A stretch of 64,000 bases of DNA from Flavobacterium psychrophilum (GCA_945874225.1 CAMCFT010000005.1:76486-140485); one strand, 5' to 3'; shown: positions 44,172 through 52,866, numbered from the stretch's first letter. The notes: a model not told the origin generated them from the letters alone. Made by a program: numbers and translations.

Positions 44172-44889
44172 TTGTATATTCTTTAAATTCATCTGCTGTT
44201 GCAGTCATATCAATTTTCTTTGGCTTTTGTTTTGGGTCAAATAAATAGATTCCCCAAATTTCCTTTTCTAAATCAAGTTTTATAGTGGTGATACTTTTAT
44301 CTGCCAAAATAAATTTCAAAACTTTGTCATTTTTTGTCATCACTATCTTCATTTTCTGTGATTCTAAATACTTATATGAATCATTAAGGTAAAATAAATA
44401 GTCATCAGCTGCAATGTAAAAATCTTCTTCTCCAACTTCTTTTTTGAGTTTATTAATTCTTTCATCAGTTGGCTCATATATAATTGCACTTCTATTTTCA
44501 ATAACTAAAGTATCATTTTTTACTTTTTGCAAGGTTTTTTTTTCAGACAATTTTTCATTATATGTTGTGAATATTTTTCCATTCCAAGGGTAATCACTAC
44601 CTCTACCAATTGTGAATGCTTTAATAGTTAAAAGTGTTGACAATATAAGAATAAACGAAATTATTCGTGATATTAAAATACTGAAATTTGATGTTTTAAA
44701 TATTAATATTACAAGAAAAACAACCAAAATAGTTAGCCAAAGAATTTGAATATAAAAGTAAAATAAGTCCCCAAGCCCCCAACCAAATGTCAAAACATTC
44801 CGCAGCATAAGAGTTAGCACTGTTACAAAGAAAAAAATCGTTGAAATTAAAATTATTTTAAGCGTTTTTCCCATTTTATTTTTAAACAT
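44167..44889 (-). CDS. Orphan membrane protein in the accessory region
   Basis: Protein of 240 residues from the ATG at 44889, with three hydrophobic segments in the first 100 residues (about 6-26, 38-60 and 65-85) and a soluble C-terminal domain of about 140 residues rich in Lys and acidic residues. I do not recognise the family. It sits between a kdsB 5' remnant and a ygiD 3' remnant, so it belongs to the same stack of inserted modules. It has no clear partner gene. The frame extends ten codons upstream, but the second ATG is followed by a better membrane anchor. Confidence 0.65.
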   Translation of the reverse strand: MFKNKMGKTLKIILISTIFFFVTVLTLMLRNVLTFGWGLGDLFYFYIQILWLTILVVFLVILIFKTSNFSILISRIISFILILSTLLTIKAFTIGRGSDYPWNGKIFTTYNEKLSEKKTLQKVKNDTLVIENRSAIIYEPTDERINKLKKEVGEEDFYIAADDYLFYLNDSYKYLESQKMKIVMTKNDKVLKFILADKSITTIKLDLEKEIWGIYLFDPKQKPKKIDMTATADEFKEYTK

Positions 44890-44927
44890 AATTAATTCCC
44901 AAATATACCATTTTCCCACAAAATCAA

Positions 44928-44996
44928 CCTACATAATCTTCACCGAAGTCATACTTAAGAAACCCACCACTAATTTGTCATTGAACAAACTCAGAT
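44928..44996 (-). pseudogene. Duplicated 3' end of a ygiD homologue (remnant)
   Basis: This stretch matches the 3' end of ygiD (45568-45637) over about 69 bases with roughly ten differences. On the minus strand it encodes SLFNDKLVVGFLSMTSVKIM and a stop, against SLFNDKLVAGSLSMTSVKIV in the current gene. The divergence suggests it came from a different allele or is old. Confidence 0.85.
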
Positions 44997-45002
44997 ATAA
45001 AA

Positions 45003-45031
45003 CAAAACCCCACTAAATTTTATGAGTGAGG
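45003..45031 (-). terminator. Terminator of the toxin-antitoxin pair
   Basis: On the minus strand CCTCACT and AGTGGGG pair (one G-U) around a ten-base loop, followed by TTTTGTTTT, just after the toxin stop. Confidence 0.65.
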
Positions 45032-45038
45032 TTCAATT

Positions 45039-45314
45039 TTAAATTTCTAAATTGGTGTAATGTCCTTTCAAGCTATGTATCAATAAAACACCTTCGTCTG
45101 GAATTTCATAAACAATACGATGTTCTTCGTTAATTTTTCTAGACCAAGTTCCTTGTAAAGTATGTTTTAATGCCTCGGGTTTTCCAATCCCTTCAAATGG
45201 ATTTTTCATTATGTCTTCAATCAGAAGCTGAATTTTCTTTTGAATCGCTTTATTTCCTGATTTTTTCCAAAACCCAAAATGTTCCAATGCTTTTTTGGTT
45301 AATTTTATTTCCAT
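45039..45314 (-). CDS. Txe/YoeB-family mRNA interferase toxin
   Basis: RelE-superfamily toxin of 91 residues, expected to cleave mRNA on the ribosome. The segments NPFEGIGKPEALKH, WSRKINEEHRIVYEI and the C-terminal KGHYTNLEI closely follow E. coli YoeB, including the Glu, Arg and final His-Tyr of the active site. The ATG at 45314 lies inside the end of the antitoxin gene (10-base overlap). The frame extends nine codons upstream but the internal start is supported by the conserved MEIKLTKKALEHF beginning. The pair has its own terminator and is flanked by duplicated ygiD ends. Confidence 0.92.
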   Translation of the reverse strand: MEIKLTKKALEHFGFWKKSGNKAIQKKIQLLIEDIMKNPFEGIGKPEALKHTLQGTWSRKINEEHRIVYEIPDEGVLLIHSLKGHYTNLEI

Positions 45315-45514
45315 AAATCCTTGGTAGACATAGTAGTACATTCACCGCGTTTATATTCGGCTCTACCTTCTTGAATTGAATTTACAAAATCAGGATCATA
45401 AGGACTGTTTCCCTCATTTATAGTCACATTTCTAACTCCTTTTAGATGTTCCAAAAGTGTTTTTACAAACGAAATGTGTTTTTCATCGACTTCAATAGTT
45501 ATTGTACTCATCAT
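45305..45514 (-). CDS. Antitoxin partner of the YoeB-like toxin (DUF2683-like)
   Basis: Protein of 69 residues, MMSTITIEVDEKHISFVKTL at the start, with an N-terminal beta-strand and helix suited to DNA binding and dimerisation and a charged C-terminal tail that would wrap the toxin. It overlaps the toxin start by 10 bases, the usual antitoxin-first order. It is not a standard YefM/Phd sequence. I associate it with DUF2683-type antitoxins of Bacteroidota. Function as antitoxin is inferred from gene order and size. Confidence 0.85.
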   Translation of the reverse strand: MMSTITIEVDEKHISFVKTLLEHLKGVRNVTINEGNSPYDPDFVNSIQEGRAEYKRGECTTMSTKDLWK

Positions 45515-45569
45515 AAATGATTTTATTTTTACAAATATAACAAAAAAATATTTTTCTTAAATAACTTCC

Positions 45570-46399
45570 CTACACTATCTTCACCGATGTCATACTCAAC
45601 GAACCCGCCACTAATTTGTCATTAAATAAACTCAAATCTTCGGTTTTGTCTTTTAGACCCAAAGTGTAAATCAAGGGCAAATAATGGTCTGGCGTTGGAA
45701 TCGCTATTTGTAAAGCCTTGCTTTGTTTTTCGTAATCGATAAGCGGTTGGAAATTGCCATCCAATAAATACTTGTTGACGGTTTCTCTGGCTTCAATTGC
45801 CCAATCATAGCCATAATTGTCTTTGTCAAAATTAGGATAATCAACCAATCTCAAATTATGCACGATATTGCCGCTGCCAATAATCAGGATTCCTTTTTGA
45901 CGCAAATCGCTTAATTTCTTGGCCAATTCAAAATGATATTGTGTTGGTTTTGTATAATCAATACTCAACTGGATTACAGGAACATTGGCTTCTGGATACA
46001 AATGCTTGACCACACTCCAAGTACCATGGTCCAAACCCCAATGTTCATCGAGTTCTACTTCAATAGGTTTTAACAATTCCTTAGTTTCTATAGCTAATTC
46101 CGGACTTCCTTTCGCCGGATATTGCACCTCGAACAATTCTTGCGGAAAACCACCAAAATCGTGAATTGTTCTGGGCATTTCCATCGCAGTAACTTTAGTA
46201 CCATTGGTAAACCAATGTGCTGAAATACACAAAATAGCGTTGGGTTTTGGCAAAGTTTTGGCCACTTTCGAAAACCAGTTACAAACTCATTTTCCTCAAT
46301 GGCATTCATTGGACTTCCGTGTCCCAGAAATAAAACCGGCATTTTTTCGGTGTTTGAAAAAGTGATTGAAATTTTATGTAAATCATTTAAAGTAATCAT
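45570..46399 (-). pseudogene. ygiD: 4,5-DOPA dioxygenase extradiol family protein (YgiD), frameshifted
   Basis: Two overlapping frames together make one class III extradiol dioxygenase of about 275 residues. The first (from 46399) gives MPVLFLGHGSPMNAIEENEFVTGFRK, with the metal His in GHGSP. The second (to 45570) gives VAKTLPKPNAILCISAHWF, DHGTWSVVKHLYP and the rest. The join lies at the short A run near 46265-46268, where one base appears missing, since CGAAAAGTGGCC would restore the frame. Either the gene is inactivated or this is a sequencing error. It would otherwise open a catechol-like ring. The 3' end is duplicated at 44928-44996, downstream of the toxin-antitoxin module. Confidence 0.87.
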
Positions 46400-46430
46400 T
46401 TTAATTTTTGTTTAATATAATATGGCTGTC

Positions 46431-46564
46431 AGCTAAGCGGACTAAATTTTCAGGACACAAACGCTTTATGAAAATTTTGCCACGAATTACACGAATTTGC
46501 ACAAATTTTTTTAAAATTAAAACAAGAATTCGTGCCAATTCGTGTAATTCGTGTAATTCGTGGC
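46431..46564. repeat. Dispersed palindromic repeat family A, copy 3
   Basis: This copy shares the GCTAAGCGGACT flank with copy 1 (15211-15343) and has the arms GCCACGAATTACACGAATT and AATTCGTGTAATTCGTGGC, with one extra GTGTAATTC unit in the right arm. It lies between the amylase and ygiD genes. Confidence 0.85.
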
Positions 46565-46619
46565 TAAAATAATCTAATGGTATAACTAACGGATAGTCAT
46601 ATAATATAAAATATCCTTC

Positions 46620-47990
46620 CTACTTTTTCAAAATCAAATATTGATAGGAAGTCAACGCCAGATTTCCTGACAGAGAAACGGTAGCATTAGTCAAAGCATT
46701 CGTCCAATTTCCTTGCAATTCGGTAGGAACGGCCAAGCTTTGTGCGCTCGAACGTGCATTTACAATTACCAACACATTCTCTAATGTGTTACTTTTCTTG
46801 AAAACAGCAATGTTTGGATTCGCATAAGTGGTCAATGTTCCTTTTCGGGCTGCATTTGAGGAATTGTAAAAACTCAACAAATTTTGATACGCCAAAAGCA
46901 TATCGCCATTAGCATTCCAATCAATGGTATTGCTTCCATTATACGTGCTGGTGCTGCTCACTCCTACTTCCTGTCCACAATACAATAATGGAACTCCTTG
47001 CAAATAAACGGCAATTACTGAAGCAGCCAATGCTCCGTTTTTGCCTCCATAAATTGTTATTGGTGTTGCTTGGTTGGATTCGTCGTGGTTTGTAGTAAAA
47101 CGCAGTTTTTGTTTACCCGTTGGAACCACGGAATATTCATTTGTATTTGTAGTAAACAAATTGGCCACACTGGCTTGACTTCCGCCAAACACGTTCTTTT
47201 CGGCACCCAAATAATCCCAGGCAAAATTCATTTGAAAACCTGCTGAAAGATGATCGGCGCGGCTTCCTTCGGCAAGAAGAATTAAGTGCTTATTGGGAAT
47301 GGCATTCAATGCTGTATTGGCTTGAACCCAAAAATCAACCGGAACAAAATCAGCCGCATCACAGCGATACCCATCAATATTAGCTTCGGTCACCCAATAT
47401 TTCATAGCTTCAATCATTGCCAACCGCATTGAAGCATTGTTGAAATTCAAATCGGCAACATCATTCCAATTCGTTCCTGCCGGGCTGATGATTTGTCCGC
47501 TTCCGTCTTGAGTGTACCAATTTCGATTAGTTGTTATCCAGGCATTATCCCAAGACGTATGATTAGCAACCCAATCAAAAATTACGGCAATTCCTTTTTG
47601 GTGTGCAGTACTCACGAGGGTTTTTAAATCCTGCAGTGTTCCATAACTCGGGTTGATGCCTTTGTAATCTTTGACACAATAAAATGAGCCAAACGAATTC
47701 AAAACTCCAACCGTATAAATAGGCATTATCCAAATGGTATTTACGCCCAAAGCTTTTATATTGTCTAATCTGTTGGTTATTCCCTGAAAGTTTTTGGTTG
47801 CACTAAACGCTTTTGGATTAATTTCATACATCACGATATCTTCTGTTGCTGCAGGTTGAAAACTGTCCGTTGGTGTTGGTGTTGGCACAATTGTATCTTC
47901 ACTTTTGCTGCAACTTTGCAATATAAAAAATAAGCAAACTATTATAAGTCTTGCAATCATCGATTTTGTATTGATATTTATTTCTTTCAT
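46620..47990 (-). CDS. GH13 alpha-amylase-family lipoprotein
   Basis: Glycoside hydrolase of 456 residues on the cell envelope. The lipobox is FFILQSCSKS, so Cys27 would be acylated, and a short Pro/Thr linker follows. Catalytic regions are complete: DWVANHT (region I), GYRCDAAD with the nucleophile Asp (region II), LLAEGS with the acid Glu (region III) and FTTNHDES (region IV). A C-terminal beta domain (about 365-456) ends the chain. It would cleave alpha-1,4-glucans. No SusC/SusD pair is adjacent. The ATG at residue 11 is an alternative start. Confidence 0.92.
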   Translation of the reverse strand: MKEININTKSMIARLIIVCLFFILQSCSKSEDTIVPTPTPTDSFQPAATEDIVMYEINPKAFSATKNFQGITNRLDNIKALGVNTIWIMPIYTVGVLNSFGSFYCVKDYKGINPSYGTLQDLKTLVSTAHQKGIAVIFDWVANHTSWDNAWITTNRNWYTQDGSGQIISPAGTNWNDVADLNFNNASMRLAMIEAMKYWVTEANIDGYRCDAADFVPVDFWVQANTALNAIPNKHLILLAEGSRADHLSAGFQMNFAWDYLGAEKNVFGGSQASVANLFTTNTNEYSVVPTGKQKLRFTTNHDESNQATPITIYGGKNGALAASVIAVYLQGVPLLYCGQEVGVSSTSTYNGSNTIDWNANGDMLLAYQNLLSFYNSSNAARKGTLTTYANPNIAVFKKSNTLENVLVIVNARSSAQSLAVPTELQGNWTNALTNATVSLSGNLALTSYQYLILKK

Positions 47991-48013
47991 TTTTTATTAT
48001 TCAATTTTTAAAA

Positions 48014-49435
48014 TTATTCCACAAAATTTTCGTCTTTAAAACCTATCAAATATAATTTATTTTTAGCTCTTGTCATAGCCGTGTATAACCACCGAATGTA
48101 ATCTCTGTTGATTCCGTCAGGCAAATAGGGTTGCTCGATAAAAACGGTATTCCATTGACCTCCTTGTGATTTATGACAGGTTATCGCGTACGAAAACTTG
48201 ACTTGCAGGCCATTGAAATACTCATTGGCTTTAACTTTTTGGAATTTTTGAAACTTGGTTTCCCCTTCATAATCTTTCAAGACTTCCTGATACAATCGGT
48301 TGGATTCATCGTAAGTCAAGGACGGCGATTCGCTTTTTATGGTATCCAATAGTAGAACTGTTTCAAATGGTTTTTGATTGGGATAATCAATCATTCTAAT
48401 TTTTACATTGGCAAATTTAAAACCGTATAATTCCTTGATATTGAATATTTCCAACACTTCGATAATATCGCCATTGGCAATAAAACCAGCTTCGTCAGAA
48501 TCTTTTAACCAAAAATAATTATTTTTCACGACCATCAAAAAATCTCCGGTAGACAATTCATTTTCTTTGTCTAAAATCTTTGAGCGAATTTGCTCATTGT
48601 ATTGATTGGCACGTTTATTCGACCGAACGATAAAAGCCGTGTCCTCAATACTATAATTACTATAGGACGAATTGATAGCGTCCTGAATGTCATATCCATC
48701 CGTCAAACGAACAATATCCTTGAATTTCTTGAGGTCAAATTTGAATTCGTCAATAAAAGAATCCTTTAATAACTCCCGCAATTCCGTGGCGTTATACAAA
48801 ATTCCAGAGTTTTCTTCCTGACGCATTACTTCGTCTAATTCTATATGTTCGACTTCTTTATTGTAATTCATTCCCAAAGTTTGAATATCCAAAGCCGGAC
48901 TTATATCCAAATTCACAGGAGGTAATTGGGCAGTATCACCCAACAAAATCATCTTACAATTGGTTCCAGAATACACATAGGAAATCAAATCATCGAGCAA
49001 AGAACTGTTTTCATACAACTTAGAATCTGAATTCGTATCGGAAATCATCGAGGCTTCATCAACAATAAAAATCGTGTTCGTGTGTTTGTTTTGTTGCAAA
49101 GTAAAGGAAACTCCACCGCCCGAGGATTTCTTGGGAAAGTAGATTTTCTTGTGAATTGTAAAAGCAGGCTTGTTCGAATAATTGGCAATTACTTTGGCTG
49201 CGCGACCCGTTGGAGCCAGCAAAACATATTTCTTATTGATGTCTAATAAATTATTGACAATGGTCGAAATCACAGTCGTTTTTCCTGTTCCTGCATATCC
49301 TTTCAAGACAAAAATCGTGTTGTTATCATTTTCAGTTAAGAAAATAGCGATTTTCTGAAAAAAAATATCCTGTTTATAAGTTGGTGTAAACGGGAATTTT
49401 TTCTGTAAAAGACTATAAAACAAGGAGGAATTCAT
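48014..49435 (-). CDS. RecD-like superfamily 1 DNA helicase / AAA ATPase
   Basis: Helicase of 473 residues. Walker A is KGYAGTGKTTVIST (about 44-57), Walker B is IFIVDEASMISD (about 124-135), a motif III GDTAQLPPV follows, and the UvrD-like C-terminal part has SYAITCHKSQGGQWNTVFI and WLYTAMTRAKNKLYLIG. This matches stand-alone RecD2/Dda-like 5'-3' helicases of Bacteroidota rather than the RecBCD subunit. No nuclease domain is seen. It could serve repair or replication restart. The gene is divergent from the DUF3822 gene across a repeat-rich gap. Confidence 0.9.
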   Translation of the reverse strand: MNSSLFYSLLQKKFPFTPTYKQDIFFQKIAIFLTENDNNTIFVLKGYAGTGKTTVISTIVNNLLDINKKYVLLAPTGRAAKVIANYSNKPAFTIHKKIYFPKKSSGGGVSFTLQQNKHTNTIFIVDEASMISDTNSDSKLYENSSLLDDLISYVYSGTNCKMILLGDTAQLPPVNLDISPALDIQTLGMNYNKEVEHIELDEVMRQEENSGILYNATELRELLKDSFIDEFKFDLKKFKDIVRLTDGYDIQDAINSSYSNYSIEDTAFIVRSNKRANQYNEQIRSKILDKENELSTGDFLMVVKNNYFWLKDSDEAGFIANGDIIEVLEIFNIKELYGFKFANVKIRMIDYPNQKPFETVLLLDTIKSESPSLTYDESNRLYQEVLKDYEGETKFQKFQKVKANEYFNGLQVKFSYAITCHKSQGGQWNTVFIEQPYLPDGINRDYIRWLYTAMTRAKNKLYLIGFKDENFVE

Positions 49436-49470
49436 TAGTGTAATTTTAGTGCAAAGTAAGGAATGTTTTT

Positions 49471-49656
49471 CAATTGATAATTGATAATTAACAATGGATA
49501 ATGAGAATCAAGGATTCAATTTATAACTTTTTGAGGTTCAATCCAATCATTATAGATTTTAAAACCTATGAGATCTAAACCTAAGAAATTCAATATTCTA
49601 TTTCAACCATAATTTACATTGTTAATTATCAATTGTTAATTATCAATTGTTAATTC
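49471..49656. repeat. Inverted repeat flanking the helicase/DUF3822 gap (family J)
   Basis: CAATTGATAATTGATAATTAACAATG (26 bases, 49471-49496; first 20 are CAATTGATAATTGATAATTA) is answered near 49617-49656 by the inverted units TTGTTAATTATCAATTG, repeated in tandem. The right copy contributes the upstream part of the DUF3822 promoter. Confidence 0.6.
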
Positions 49657-49677
49657 TTTTAAAAATTTGTAAGTTTG
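49647..49677 (+). promoter_or_regulatory. Promoter of the DUF3822 gene
   Basis: TTG at 49647-49649 and TAAGTTTG at 49670-49677 with a 20-base spacer match the Bacteroidota consensus. The ATG comes only five bases after the -7 box, so the transcript may be leaderless. Confidence 0.65.
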
Positions 49678-49682
49678 CAACT

Positions 49683-50501
49683 ATGTCGATTAACACTACC
49701 ATTACCGATAAAAAATACAAAAAACTATCTCTTCAAGTTTCCTTGACTGGGCTTTCTTTTTGTGTTTTTGATACTTTGAATCACAAGATCCTTTCTGTGA
49801 AGGAAGTTCATTTTGACACCTTTCATAAATCCACAAAAATCGAAGCTTTGTTTGCCGATGCATTCAATGACCATTCAGAATTAAAGGATTCTTATGATGA
49901 AATACTGGTGATTCACAACAATAATCTTTCGACCTTTGTTCCGGAACCGCTTTTTGACGAGAATTTCTTGGGAAGTTATTTACAATATAATACGAAGGTT
50001 TTTGATACCGATTTTTTTGCTTTCGACGAAATTCAGAACTACCAAATGAATGCGGTTTACATTCCGTATGTGAATATCAATAATTTCTTTATTGACCAAT
50101 TTGGTTCTTTTGATTACAAACACGCCAACAGCATCTTAGTTACCAAACTTTTGGATGCATCCAAAAATAATGACGACAAAAAGATGATTGTGAATTTCAA
50201 TCCCGGTCATTTTGAAATTATTGTGGTCCAAAATCAAAAATTACATTTGTTTAATTCATTCGATTATCAAACGCCGGAAGATTTTCTTTACTATTTGCTT
50301 TTCACTGCCGAACAATTGAATATGAATCCCGAGAATTTCAAATTGGAATTATTGGGAACCATTGCCGAGGAAGACGATTTTTATAAAATAGCTTTCAAAT
50401 ACATTCGAAATGTATCCTTATTTGATGTTTCCGATTTGCAAAAAAACAATTCCTTTTCAACTGCCCAGAATCAGAAACATTTTATTTTATTCCAATCGTG
50501 A
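49683..50501 (+). CDS. DUF3822-family protein
   Basis: Soluble protein of 272 residues from the ATG at 49683 (MSINTTITDKKYKKLSLQVS). It has an alternation of strands and helices over the whole length, with the conserved-looking IVNFNPGHFEIIVVQNQKLHLFNSF near 180, but no recognisable catalytic motif. It belongs to the DUF3822 family of Bacteroidota, usually found just upstream of rsmD as here. The stop overlaps the rsmD start (GTGA), so it is co-translated with the rRNA methyltransferase. Function unknown. The GTG-coupled layout suggests a link to ribosome assembly or only shared transcription. Confidence 0.8.
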   Translation: MSINTTITDKKYKKLSLQVSLTGLSFCVFDTLNHKILSVKEVHFDTFHKSTKIEALFADAFNDHSELKDSYDEILVIHNNNLSTFVPEPLFDENFLGSYLQYNTKVFDTDFFAFDEIQNYQMNAVYIPYVNINNFFIDQFGSFDYKHANSILVTKLLDASKNNDDKKMIVNFNPGHFEIIVVQNQKLHLFNSFDYQTPEDFLYYLLFTAEQLNMNPENFKLELLGTIAEEDDFYKIAFKYIRNVSLFDVSDLQKNNSFSTAQNQKHFILFQS

Positions 50502-51094
50502 GAATCATATCAGGTAAATATAAAGGAAGACGCATTTTTCCGCCCAAAGGACTTCCCGTTCGTCCCACAACCGATATGAGTAAAGAAGCATTATTTAATG
50601 TTTTGAACAATCATTTTAGTTTTGAAGGTTTGAAAATTTTGGATTTATTCGCAGGAACCGGAAATATAAGTTTCGAATTTGCTTCTCGTGGCAGCACACC
50701 AATCACGTCTGTTGATGCGGATTTTGGTTGTGTGAAATTTATCAAGCAAGTCGCTGCGGAATATGACTTTAATATTGCAGCCACCAAAAGTGATGTTTTT
50801 CAATTCTTGGAAAGAAACAAAGCTACTTACGACATTATTTTTGCCGATCCTCCTTATGCATTGGACCAAAAAACCTTCGATAAAATTGTCTTGCTGGTTT
50901 TCGAAAAAAACACGCTCCAAGAAGATGGAATGATGATAATTGAACATTCCAAGTACACGAAACTCGACCATTTGATTCACTTTTCCTTCAAGAAAAGTTA
51001 CGGTGGTTCGATTTTTAGTTTCTTTGAGATTGGAAAATCAACTGACGAAGAAGCAGAAGATGAAGAGTTGTTTTCGGAATCGGAAGAAGAGTAG
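50498..51094 (+). CDS. rsmD: 16S rRNA (guanine(966)-N2)-methyltransferase
   Basis: S-adenosylmethionine-dependent methyltransferase of 198 residues. It opens MRIISGKYKGRRIFPPKGLPVRP from a GTG that overlaps the previous stop. The SAM-binding LDLFAGTGNISFEFASRG and the catalytic DPPY (FADPPYALD) are typical of RsmD, which modifies G966 of 16S rRNA in the small subunit. The acidic tail (DEEAEDEELFSESEEE) is an extension of about 16 residues not needed for the core fold. A palindromic repeat follows the stop. Confidence 0.93.
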   Translation: MRIISGKYKGRRIFPPKGLPVRPTTDMSKEALFNVLNNHFSFEGLKILDLFAGTGNISFEFASRGSTPITSVDADFGCVKFIKQVAAEYDFNIAATKSDVFQFLERNKATYDIIFADPPYALDQKTFDKIVLLVFEKNTLQEDGMMIIEHSKYTKLDHLIHFSFKKSYGGSIFSFFEIGKSTDEEAEDEELFSESEEE

Positions 51095-51123
51095 ATTTCA
51101 ATAATTATATCTGAAAAAAAATC

Positions 51124-51177
51124 AACCGCAGATTCGCAGATTTTCAAATTAATTTAAAAATCTGCGAATCTGCGGTT
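51124..51177. repeat. Dispersed palindromic repeat family B, copy 1 (likely bidirectional terminator)
   Basis: AACCGCAGATTCGCAGATTT and AAATCTGCGAATCTGCGGTT form a near-perfect stem of about 20 pairs between convergent rsmD and an outer-membrane gene. Copy 2 at 54965-55025 has the same placement between convergent genes. Confidence 0.85.
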
Positions 51178-51227
51178 AATCAATTTTTAGAAGTAACTTG
51201 AATATAGATTCATAGCATTTTCATAAT

Positions 51228-51914
51228 TTACAAAGGATCTGGAGTTTTATATTTTATTGGTTTTGATGATTTTCTAAAACTAAAATAATAATTTACACCT
51301 GCACCTAAAACGCCGTTTGAATTAAATTTATAATCTGAACTGTGCTCCAAATTATTAATTACTTTTCCAAGATTTACACCATTATAATATATAATTAAAC
51401 AAATTGAATTCGAATTATCGCCAGACAAAGGAATATCTAATCCGATTCCTAAACCCACAGAATGTTGGGTGCTTTTTTCAAATTCATAATTATTTTTTGA
51501 AGTACCATTTTCATTAAATTCTACGAAATTGCCTTTAGCTTCTATTTTAGAAATAGTATATCGAGGCAAAATTACCAAATAGTTTGCGCCGTCTCTTTTA
51601 TTTCCGATGCAAATTTTGGGACAAAAACTAAAATTCAAGGAAGAAACCGATCGAATGTACAACTCAGTTTGTATTATGGGTGTTCCAAATTTATACTTTG
51701 TAGCATCTTCAATACCTCCAAAAAAATAACTACATTCTAATTCAGGCATGAAATAAGGCTTGATTTTAAATACGGCACCTGCATTTGCTCCGGCATAAGA
51801 AGATTTTTCAAAATCCCATTGTAGGTAGGCAGAACCTCCAATAAAAGGTCTTACTATTTGAGCTTTTGCACTGCAAGAAAAAGCTAGTAAAATAAATAAA
51901 ATTATGTTTTTCAA
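51228..51914 (-). CDS. Predicted outer-membrane beta-barrel protein
   Basis: Exported protein of 228 residues with signal peptide MKNIILFILLAFSCSAKAQ. The mature part alternates hydrophobic and polar residues in strands and has aromatic ends, as in eight-stranded porin-like barrels. The last strand is GVLGAGVNYYFSFRKSSKP, after which a short tail follows. No ligand can be proposed. It is downstream of a similar protein on the same strand, 6 bases away, so the two form an envelope operon. Confidence 0.75.
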   Translation of the reverse strand: MKNIILFILLAFSCSAKAQIVRPFIGGSAYLQWDFEKSSYAGANAGAVFKIKPYFMPELECSYFFGGIEDATKYKFGTPIIQTELYIRSVSSLNFSFCPKICIGNKRDGANYLVILPRYTISKIEAKGNFVEFNENGTSKNNYEFEKSTQHSVGLGIGLDIPLSGDNSNSICLIIYYNGVNLGKVINNLEHSSDYKFNSNGVLGAGVNYYFSFRKSSKPIKYKTPDPL

Positions 51915-51920
51915 AATAAA

Positions 51921-52454
51921 TTATTTGCCAATTACCCAACCTAATGTGAAATTTAAAACGGGTACAAACTCACTATCATTTTTTGAAAAACCATAACCTG
52001 CTCCCATATTCAAATCTAAATTAAATTTATGTTTATATGTTCTTTGAAAACCCCATACTGGAGCAATAACAACCGATGAATTTGATGATGAATAGGAATC
52101 ATTAGTAGTGATAGATTTAAAATTATAATAAGCCGCTATCGCCACAAAATTTCCAGAATTATGGGACGTTACTTTTCCTTTAACTGTTCTTTTTTCTAAG
52201 TTATAATAATGACGAAATTGTTCTTGAATATAAGGATAAAAACTCCAGTTCTCGCCAAAGCCACTACTACTATAACCAAAACCTGCCGATAATTCCGAAT
52301 AGAGCGTATTTTTATTGTTTATACCATATTCGTAAACAAATCCAGGAAGCAATACATTTATTTTAAATTGATTTTTTTCAACCGAAGGAACATTTTGGGC
52401 TTGAACAAAAGAAGAAAGAAGTAATAAAAAGACAATTGATTTAGGAAATTTCAT
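51921..52454 (-). CDS. Exported hypothetical protein, beta-barrel-like
   Basis: Exported protein of 177 residues with signal peptide MKFPKSIVFLLLLSSFVQAQ. Strand-like alternation, tyrosine- and glycine-rich stretches (GYSSSGFGENWSFYP, GAGYGFSK) and an end in FTLGWVIG suggest a small outer-membrane barrel. It leads a two-gene operon with the protein at 51228-51914. I do not recognise a named family. Confidence 0.7.
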   Translation of the reverse strand: MKFPKSIVFLLLLSSFVQAQNVPSVEKNQFKINVLLPGFVYEYGINNKNTLYSELSAGFGYSSSGFGENWSFYPYIQEQFRHYYNLEKRTVKGKVTSHNSGNFVAIAAYYNFKSITTNDSYSSSNSSVVIAPVWGFQRTYKHKFNLDLNMGAGYGFSKNDSEFVPVLNFTLGWVIGK

Positions 52455-52551
52455 AAATGTTTAGATATATATTGTTGCCAAATTTAAAATAAATTTAACA
52501 AGAATTTACAAATAATTATTATTTATTTTAATTCCTATTTAAGTTAAAAAA

Positions 52552-52866
52552 AAAGCAGACCTATAAGCCGGGTTCTGTCCACGCCGGGGCGTGGCCTTAT
52601 CATTTATCTAGTCTCGTTGTTACCAACGAGATCCATCTTTCTACCCTTCGACAACGGGCGAGAACCCTTAAATGCCGATATACTTGAAATTTCACCGCAT
52701 AGAGTTTACCTGGTTTCACTACAGCATTACCTGTACATACTTTCTGTTGCACTTGTCCTATCACGCTTTTGGGCGTGACGACGGGTGTTACCCGCTATGC
52801 TTCTCTGTGGTGTCCGGACTTTCCTCCACGCTTTTGGGCGTGGCGATAAGGCGGTCTGCGGTGCAA
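52552..52866 (-). ncRNA. rnpB: RNase P RNA (bacterial type A)
   Basis: The minus strand contains the conserved core of RNase P RNA: GGAGGAAAGTCCGGACACC near the 5' end, a CATAGCGGGTAACACCCG region, and ACAGAACCCGGCTTATAGGT near the 3' end. The 5' end (CCGCAGACCGCC) pairs with the terminal GGTCTGC to form helix P1. A run of nine T follows, giving a terminator. The length of about 315 bases is usual. Two CACGCCCAAAAGCGTG-type stem-loops are internal. A TACTTTTG box (52864-52871) lies immediately before the 5' end. The RNA is the catalytic part of the tRNA 5'-processing enzyme. Confidence 0.96.
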
